Shown here piece after piece: positions 18,400 through 24,195 of a stretch of DNA of 24,195 nt. The translations under genes were made by a program, and so were the position numbers. The notes beneath the pieces are model-generated. The model worked only from the letters and a program-made list of their open reading frames with translations. It was not told where the DNA came from and did no database searches. Location: the NCBI GenBank assembly GCA_003990745.1, contig RBNI01001129.1, positions 1 to 24,195 on the forward strand. The letters are read 5' to 3'. Origin of the DNA: Jimgerdemannia flammicorona (taxonomy: Eukaryota; Mucoromycota; Endogonomycetes; Endogonales; Endogonaceae). Numbering within the stretch: the stretch's first letter is position 1; each line of letters begins with the position of its first letter.

Positions 18400-20383
18400 G
18401 TTGCTCATGTTGCTGTTTGGGGTTTTCGGTTAGAGTAGGCACTGGCCATGTGTCCTGTCTTTTGGCAATAGAAGTATGCTCCACTTCTTCTAAGTTCATT
18501 CCTTTTGCCTTCAGTGAGTTTCTTGAAAGTACTCGGCTGGGTGGATTCATGATTTCTGGGTGTCCACGAAGTGGATGATGAGGGAGCTCGGGATGCTTCA
18601 TGCTTGGGTTCTTCTTTCTTGGTCCAAGTCTTTTCCTTGTTGTTGAATTGTCTTTGGGGCAGAATGGGTCCAGCTGTTAGGATCCATTTGACCATAGTCT
18701 TGATTCTTGCCAGGCACCATTGTTGGTGGTCACAACCAACTGGGCATCCTTGTTCTCAGATTTTTCTAGTAAGCCATTCAGACAGGGTATTGAATAAATG
18801 ATCTGCTCTTGTACCATTTCATACTTCATCATTGGCAATATATCCTAGGCCAACAGTGTTCAGGAGTGACTTGAGTTTTATACAGAAGGTTTCGAATTCC
18901 TCCTTACCATATACATCAAATTTGAGGTTGCAGAGTTTTACTTGGGATTCAGTGATCATGGTTTTGCTGCGATATTGAGCAATCATGAGTTGTTTAAGCC
19001 CAGGGGCTGCAGGATGGGCTCTATATCCTGGGGCATTATTTGCTGTATTCTGAGCAACTACTGCAGGTCAGGTGTCCCATATGAGGGGCTTTTCAGGAAG
19101 GGTTCGCCACCATTCTTCGGCAGGTCCTTGGAAGAATATAACAACTTGGCGAACATAGGCTGTAGTGGTAGCAAAGAGTTGTTCCAGAGTGTGGTCTTGA
19201 TTATTTGTCAGAATGCAGTCAACAACTTGCTCATTGGTCTATTGGTTGGCTTCAAAGTTGGTGTCAACTACATTAATGAAGCTTTGGACTTCTTATACAG
19301 TACTATTGAAGGTAGGTAGACTCAGATTTTTTGTAGGTCGGTTCTGTTCAGCTAAGGCAGTAATGGTTGCTACCATTATGGCTACCTGGGCTGTAAGGTC
19401 TAGAATCTGTTGGTTTGTTATGTTGTTTACTGGAGGTAGTTGGACTGCTAGTTGTGGTGTTACTGGTACTATTTGAGGTACTGGTGCAGAGTGTGATGGG
19501 GTTCTTTGGGTCTGTGTAAGTTGCTAGAGTAATAGTTGTGGGTCTGGAGTAAGAACTTAATAGATAGCTATCTGTTGCTGTGTAGGTGTGTTTTGTCCTG
19601 ATGGAGGTATGTCTCCTTCAGTAGTGTATCTAGGATCAAATTCACTGAGATACTCCTCCTCCTCTTCGGTTTGGTCCCCATGTACTTGGGTTTGCTCAGT
19701 GTCAAAATAGACAGAATCAGTTGTATATCTGATTTCAGATGGACTTAATTCAAAGTCAAGTTCTGGTTTGGTATTGGTTTCGGATTCAGGTAGGGTTGTA
19801 GCAGGGCCTGCTTCAGGTTTGGGATCAGGTAGTTGATGAAGGGTTTCTCTTGCTTCTTTCTTAAGAATATGGTAGGCCTTGCTGTTCTGGAATTGATAGT
19901 ATAATGCGGTCTGGGTCCTGGTGTAGTGAAAGTTGGTAGAGTTGAGCCACTTGGCTACAGAGGCTTGGGCTTCATGAGGAACTAAGGCTAGAAAGACTGC
20001 TGCTGGTTGTCCAAGGTCACTTGGATTTGTAGAGCTGACAAAACTCTTATTGAGAAGAGTAAAGAAGACTTCTATAAGACCTTCTTCATCCTGACTTGCT
20101 GGGTGTAGTACAAGGAGTTCAGTGAATAGGGTTTCACCTATTTGCTAGTTTAATCGGAGTACTTCTTTCTTTGAATGAAGTTTGTCCCACTTATTGCAGG
20201 TGTAAAGGTCAAATTGTCCTTGTACATCAGGTTCAATTCTCTCCAGATTGTCAGATGGTTCAGAATAAATTTCAGTTCAGAGGTTGGGCTTTATACCAAC
20301 TTATAGGAATTCACAGAAGAGTTTGTAGCAGGGTGAGGAAGCATCTTGAAGTGGAATTGGATTGTAAATCGCTGCTATCAAGT
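18400..20383 (-). pseudogene. gag: Gypsy leader and Gag region with decayed CCHC knuckle
   Basis: The frame shared with Pol is readable from just inside the 5' LTR to about 18400, interrupted by stops. Recognisable parts are an acidic, Pro/Thr-rich N-terminal half, a capsid-like block with FFQGPAEEWWRTLPEKP near 19085-19140, a segment LCNLKFDVYGKEEFETFCIK, and a zinc knuckle at 18430-18480 reading YFYCQKTGHMASAYSN. The expected CX2CX4HX4C has lost its first and last Cys to Tyr, each a G-to-A change. Gag would form the particle and package RNA. No ATG is present near the start in this frame; ATA near 20289 may be a decayed start. The tRNA primer site is not recognised after the LTR. Confidence 0.8.
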
Positions 20384-20741
20384 TGTAAGAGGGTTGCTTT
20401 TTAGGGTAACCATTATGTAGTTCTGGAAGAGTTTTCTGGAAGTTCTGGATATTCTGGAAGACCGTTTTCTTATGGTCAAGATCAATTTCATATGGAGTAT
20501 GTCCTCTACGCTTATTGATTTCAAGATCGGGTTGATGTCTCAACCAAAGTCCTTCTTCGGACTAGTTCTGGATGTTCAAGATTTTCTATATTTCAGGAAG
20601 TTCAAGAAACTAAGACTGGCTTAGTTGAATTGGCATATCACTGCAGACAATACCCAATTAGGAAATTTCGTGACGGGATTAGGAGTGGGACCTAACAGAG
20701 AGCGGATTTACTTAAGAGTGGTTTGGGGGTTATTAAATAGG

Positions 20742-20881
20742 TTTATTTGCTATTTATGATATTGCTATACTAGGAGTAGTTGTGTAAAGGGATATTGTGG
20801 GGAAGTGCTCAGGAGTTGTGTTCAGATTGTTCAGGTTTGTTCAAGTCCAAGATTCTGAGGTCTGGGGAGGGGGTATTTATA
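20742..20881 (-). promoter_or_regulatory. Core promoter and polyadenylation signal of the gypsy 5' LTR
   Basis: TATAAATA at 20874-20881 and AATAAA at 20742-20747 are 130 nt apart in element sense, the expected arrangement around R. A second TATA-like sequence (21059-21068) lies about 185 nt upstream, just past the U3 frame's stop. Confidence 0.6.
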
Positions 20882-21070
20882 CTAGTGAGGGGCTATCTGG
20901 ACTATGCTAGATATGGATGTAGCACTAAGTACTTTGCTGAGTCAGAATGCAGTTATATAGTACAATGGTAATCTGACATGTCAAGAGATTGTCTGTCTGC
21001 TGAGTCAGTTTACAGTTATGTCATATAAAGCTAATCTAATTATACTATGACTGCTAAGCTATTTATAGGT

Positions 21071-22348
21071 TTAGGCACTGTCTGGATAGTCTTTGATGAC
21101 ATCACCATTGATGACATCATCTCTGATGAAGTAGTCATCTAGGAAGAGTGGTTTGCGGATTACTTCTCCTTATTGGCTGAGGTAATAATACATTGGAACT
21201 TCATCTCCATCCCACAGGATAGCATCGTCTGTCTCATATGCTGGATAAGGTGTTGGTGGGCAAAGGAGGGGTACATTGTCTTCACTTTCATCAGATTCGC
21301 TATCTGCATACCTTCTATAGGTTACAGTACTATGAGTCATGGGATTATAGTAAGCTGGCAGCTATGGTTCATGTTGCTCATACTCAGGTGGTGGAGTTGT
21401 TGGTTTAGTCTCGAGAGTTGTCTGGAGGTACAGGTTGTGTTCTCTAGTCTCTTCATTGTAGTTGAAGTAATCAAGTGTAAATGTAAGTTGATATTCATGC
21501 CAGTGGTCATTGTCCCAATAAGTCTCGTAGGTAGTTATGAACTGTTGTAAGTTCATTAGCAGGCTTGGTGGTATGATCAGGGTTGGCAGAGATCCTTGGC
21601 TTGAGGTCATATCAGCATTAGAGGGATTATTATCTTCTGCTTCGTCTTTATTGAAGTTGATTATATCATAGATGTCCTTCATAGCATATCCAACTTGGGG
21701 CATTTACAGAATGTGATCATCAGGGTGCAGGAAGGTTCTGTCTATGGTTTCAACATACTCGAGATACTTATGGTTGAGTTCTTGTATCATGTTGTCGATT
21801 TGGCCATAGGATAGGGTAGCAACCATTTCGCTGATAGTAACTTAGAGGTGGGGAATAAAGGTGCTGTACTTGTAGAAGAGTTCTCGGTGTTTGTGGGTGA
21901 TGAGCTTCTGGTGTTGAGACATCTGGATAATGTCTGTATCATAGTGGTGTTCGACCATGTCTTTCAGGAGGCGGCTGATCTGGTAGTAGCTTGAAATTTG
22001 TCTGATCCAGTGGGCCTCATTAAGCATGTTCAGGGCATTCCATTGGGCTTCCACAAAGTAGAGGGGTGCTAGGCTATGGATATTCATGAGGGGCAGAGGG
22101 GGTGTGGCTTGGTTGATAATGGCATTCCAAATATCAGTGCAGATGCGGTTGTAGATCTCAGTGGTCATGTTTGTGTGTTTGGAAGTTGTGGTTGTTATTT
22201 GTTTTGGTTCTGCTTCGATATGTCTTGAGGCTTGGTATATATGCATTTGTTCTTAATTGGTAAGATTCCGTTTGTATGAATCTTGTGTTCTGTGACTTCG
22301 TATTGACTCAGCTTTGTGCGCTGTGACTTCTGTTTGACTCAGCTTCAT
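21071..22348 (-). pseudogene. Same U3 frame in the 5' LTR, more disrupted
   Basis: This is the counterpart of the 12491-13768 frame. Two open blocks remain (22246 to 21842 and about 21703 to 21362). Stops include TAA near 22254, TAA at about 21842 (the other LTR has CGA), and others around 21704 and 21362. Where the 3' LTR has its TGA, this copy reads CAA, so the two copies were broken at different sites. That shows the frame was open in their common ancestor for most of its length. Confidence 0.7.
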
Positions 22349-22454
22349 GATTGCACAGGTGATTTCCAGATTTGTTCAGAGGTCTTGTGCAATTTCAGTG
22401 GCTTGTTAAGAGGGTGACGTGTAATTTCTGTGGCTTGGAGGTTGTGCGCTTACA

Positions 22455-22459
22455 CGCCA
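22455..22459. repeat. Gypsy target-site duplication, right copy (CGCCA)
   Basis: Directly follows CTTACA of the 5' LTR. It keeps C where the left copy has T. Confidence 0.8.
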
Positions 22460-22783
22460 TCTGCAAAGGGTGGCAAATTAGGAAAGGAGAGCCACAAGTT
22501 GAAAGACCAGATAATTGAGACGGCTGAGGGGGTCGAGGCGATTAAGGGGTAAGTGTGCAATATATATATATTAAAAAAAAAAAAAAAAACTTAAGTAGCT
22601 CGGCGGTGAGCGCCTATTACATATTTATTCATCCATACCCACTCACACAGATTATGTGAGATGGTCTTCCCAGCGAGCTACATTGGCGCCCTCGACGGCA
22701 CGGTGTGCGCAGCCGCCAGTGATGGCGGCGGAGCCAGTTACGGTGGCGATAGGTGCGGTGGCGGTGGATGCGGCGGAATGTGA
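22457..22783 (+). pseudogene. Candidate host gene, rest of exon 1, intron and exon 2
   Basis: From the second target copy the frame reads PSAKGGKLGKESHKLKD and on to EAIKG, a Lys-rich, well-composed stretch. It ends at a donor GTAAGT (GT at 22549-22550). A candidate intron of 102 bp ends with CACTCACACAG at 22650. Splicing keeps the phase: exon 2 (22651-22783) reads EMVFPASYIGALDG and finishes in a Gly/Cys-rich tail (GGGGCGGM) before TGA at 22781-22783. AATAAA follows within 15 nt. The whole would code about 83 residues. The intron contains a 17-nt A-run and no obvious perfect branch site. CpG is abundant here, unlike the transposons. No function is proposed, and the exon model is inference. 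Confidence 0.42.
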
Positions 22784-23062
22784 TGTGGAATTAATAAAAA
22801 AAATCCACAACACTTCCTTCTCATCAATTTTATTATGATAGCATGCAGAATGAATTTAGTGTAGCATACGCTTTATTTATATTATTAAGTGTATTTGCTT
22901 CATCGACTGATAGGTATCGGAACCGATTTGCGAAAAGTGGAGAGTATGACGAAAATGTGAAACTCACTGCTCGGATCTCGCCTTGAAAGCGAAATAATCA
23001 TTATTTTGGAATAGCGAAAATAAAATGTTTATATTCAGTGACGTTTGACATTTCTATATATT
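22784..23062. other. Host DNA downstream of the candidate gene
   Basis: An AATAAA-containing run follows the stop codon, bracketed by TGTGGA and TCCACA (a 6-bp inverted repeat). The rest has a moderate CpG level, unlike the transposons, and no reading frame of note. It ends in TATATATT, the target of LTR copy 4. Confidence 0.5.
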
Positions 23063-23317
23063 TTAACGTGCCGGCTCAATAGAGGCAAATTTCAAGGTTG
23101 GGGGTGCTATGTAGTTTGGCTTGAGCCCCCAGTTATTTTGTCAAAAAGCAACAAAATGTTCTATAATTCTGGTATCCTTGTTGGTGTTTAGCAGTATAAT
23201 AGTCAAATCTGGATACAACGGTCGATTTCCTTATTGAGACGGGTTCTTGGGTGTGTGCGGCGATTTGTGTGTAGCGCGAGCGGTTTCCTTATGCGATTTC
23301 TGCGTGGCGATCTTCGG

Positions 23318-23371
23318 GTAGCGCGACTATCTCTGTGTAGCGCGACGATCTCTGTGTAGCGCGACGATCTT
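23318..23371. repeat. Tandem repeat, about 20 bp, three copies, in LTR copy 4
   Basis: GTAGCGCGACGATCTCTGT recurs with one early variant (GACTATC). The matching place in copies 1-3 is degenerate. Confidence 0.75.
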
Positions 23372-23486
23372 GTGAGTGGATTTCCTTATGCGGGGCGATC
23401 TGGCAATTTAGCAGTTTCCTTCTTGAGTGGCGGACTGGCGAATTTGGCGGGATTCCTTAATAAGCGGCGGGTTGGCTTCTCGGTTT

Positions 23487-23562
23487 GACGGATAACTCGA
23501 TAGCTCGGATGGCGGATAACTCGATAGCTCGGATGGCGGATAACTCGATAACTCGGATGATC
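23487..23562. repeat. Tandem repeat, 24 bp, three copies, in LTR copy 4
   Basis: Units contain GGATAACTCGATAGCTCG followed by GATGGC; the third differs at one base (GATAACTCG). Copies 1 and 2 have a single unit here. Confidence 0.8.
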
Positions 23563-24141
23563 CTCCTGAATCGACGGGCTTCTGGCTTTGTCTGGTAAGC
23601 GTACCAAAATATGGCGAATTTCTCAAACGGCGGCGAAGTTCTTCACTCGAACTTTGGCGGCAAATCTCAGGCTTTGTATCGGAAAGTGGGCCAGAGTGGA
23701 AAAGGGGAACCAAGCTCACAATCTCCTAAAAGTGGTTTTAGATTGGGCGTTTCTCCTAAGTGTTGCAATCCTTTCCTTGGAACAGGTGGCTCTTGGCAGG
23801 TGTATCCTTTGAAGTGTAGTAGGCAGACTTGTCTTTTGCTTTGGTTTGTGTTTCAACTTTTCGGACTGAGGTTTATTCACTCTTGTCTCTGGGGTATTTT
23901 ATACAAGTTGGTTGCTACCTGGTTGCTATGTGGCTAACTATAGAATGGCTATTTATGGGGGGTGGACATTCACTGTCAGGTAGGGTGACCTTTGCAATCA
24001 GTAATGTTTCCCTCTTTAGCTATCTGGTATTTATACGAGTTGGCAGTCCTGGTTGCCTGGTGCACTTGATATGGTATATGGCTAAATTATAGTGACTAAT
24101 TCAGGTGGTGACTTGGTACGGTTTTCTGCTGGCTCATCACA

Positions 24142-24195
24142 ATATTTATGTAGGGTGTTTATACATTTAGAAGGAGGCACACGAGCAACAAAAAA
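24142..24195. other. Window end, nothing seen
   Basis: Fifty-four bases after LTR copy 4, beginning with its ATATT target copy and ending in an A-run. Confidence 0.5.

Larger units (their letters stand above)
11803..22454 (-). mobile_element. Ty3/gypsy chromovirus with dUTPase, complete structure, dead
   Basis: The element is 10,652 bp with two direct LTRs of 2071 bp, each beginning TGTAAG and ending CTTACA on the plus strand. It is flanked by CGCTA (11798-11802) and CGCCA (22455-22459), a 5-bp target duplication with one transition. Reading the minus strand, the order is 5' LTR (20384-22454), Gag, dUTPase, protease, RT, RNase H, integrase, chromodomain, polypurine tract, 3' LTR (11803-13873). 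Gag-Pol appears to have been one long frame. It now carries more than a dozen stops and several 1-bp indels. By eye the LTRs differ at about 20 sites in the first 320 bp, nearly all transitions. The element inserted into what looks like a host exon. Confidence 0.97.
20384..22454 (-). repeat. Gypsy 5' LTR
   Basis: This is the upstream LTR in element sense, 2071 bp, ending at 20384 next to the leader. From sense 5' to 3': U3 with the disrupted U3 frame, a TATA-like CTATAAATAG at 21059-21068, a stronger TATAAATACC at about 20874-20881, then AATAAA at 20742-20747. This implies U3 of about 1.6 kb, R of about 0.1 kb and U5 of about 0.35 kb. Confidence 0.96.
23063..24141 (-). mobile_element. Solo LTR, family A, copy 4, CpG-rich
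   Basis: It starts TTAACGTGCCGGCTC, where the other copies have TGTAATGTGCC and its decayed forms, and ends GGCTCATCACA. ATATT flanks both sides (23058-23062 and 24142-24146). The length is about 1079 bp, shorter than copies 2 and 3. In minus sense it carries TATAAATA at 24028-24035, TATAAAATA at 23895-23903 and AATAAA at 23872-23877. It keeps many CpGs (for example TAGCGCGACGATCT) that read TG or CA in copies 1-3, so it is the least decayed member here. Two short tandem arrays are specific to it. Confidence 0.82.

Noticed and set aside
20301..20543. 80-codon open frame across the 5' LTR edge as a separate gene
   Set aside because: It starts at TTG and is simply the upstream part of the Gag frame and leader; no independent gene is supported.
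22656..22838. 60-codon frame over exon 2 (RWSSQRATLAPS...)
   Set aside because: It is in a different phase from the spliced frame and starts at GTG; the Gly/Cys-rich frame fits the upstream exon and splice phase better.
8301..24141. LTR copies 2 and 4 as the two ends of one 16-kb element
   Set aside because: Each copy has its own matching flanks (ATAT and ATATT), and the sequence between them is host DNA plus a gypsy element with its own LTRs.

Overview
The window looks like a transposon-rich region of a filamentous fungal genome. Three things point to a fungus: a retrocopied ribosomal protein eS30 whose C-terminus carries the GKRRMNP signature I associate with fungal eS30, a chromodomain-bearing Ty3/gypsy element of the kind common in fungi, and a candidate host gene with a short GTAAGT...CACAG intron. 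A TE-rich, CpG-methylating ascomycete such as a truffle would fit, but the species cannot be fixed from sequence alone. Only about 0.8 kb (11597-11802 plus 22455-23062) reads as ordinary host DNA. The rest is old transposons, several of them nested.

Layout. (1) 1-5790, minus strand: a nearly full-length, decayed LINE with ORF1, an overlapping ORF2 (AP-type endonuclease, reverse transcriptase, C-terminal region), AATAAA and a poly(A) tail. (2) 5791-7049: AT-rich DNA with a 33-bp minisatellite and an orphan AATAAA plus poly(A) end. (3) 7050-11596: copies of one LTR family of about 1.43 kb. Copy 1 is 7050-8273. Copy 2 is 8301-11596, interrupted by copy 3 (8659-10084, opposite orientation, 6-bp target duplication) and by a processed eS30 retrocopy (11028-11456, 43-nt poly(A), 17-bp target duplication). 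(4) 11803-22454, minus strand: a complete but dead 10.65-kb Ty3/gypsy chromovirus with two 2071-bp LTRs and a 5-bp target duplication differing at one base. It carries Gag with a zinc knuckle, dUTPase, protease, RT, RNase H, integrase and a chromodomain. It also has a long open frame of about 425 codons inside the U3 part of each LTR. (5) 22455-23062: host DNA that appears to hold the rest of a small two-exon gene split by the gypsy insertion. (6) 23063-24141: LTR copy 4, still rich in CpG.

Themes. Decay is dominated by CpG transitions: in-frame stops are often TGA where related proteins have Arg, and the two gypsy LTRs show TG in one and CA in the other at the same site. Copy 4 and the eS30 retrocopy keep CpGs, so they are probably younger or less methylated. 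The most unusual content is the gypsy element that carries both a five-motif dUTPase and a U3-encoded protein of unknown function. All coordinates and reading frames come from reading by eye; no database search was possible.
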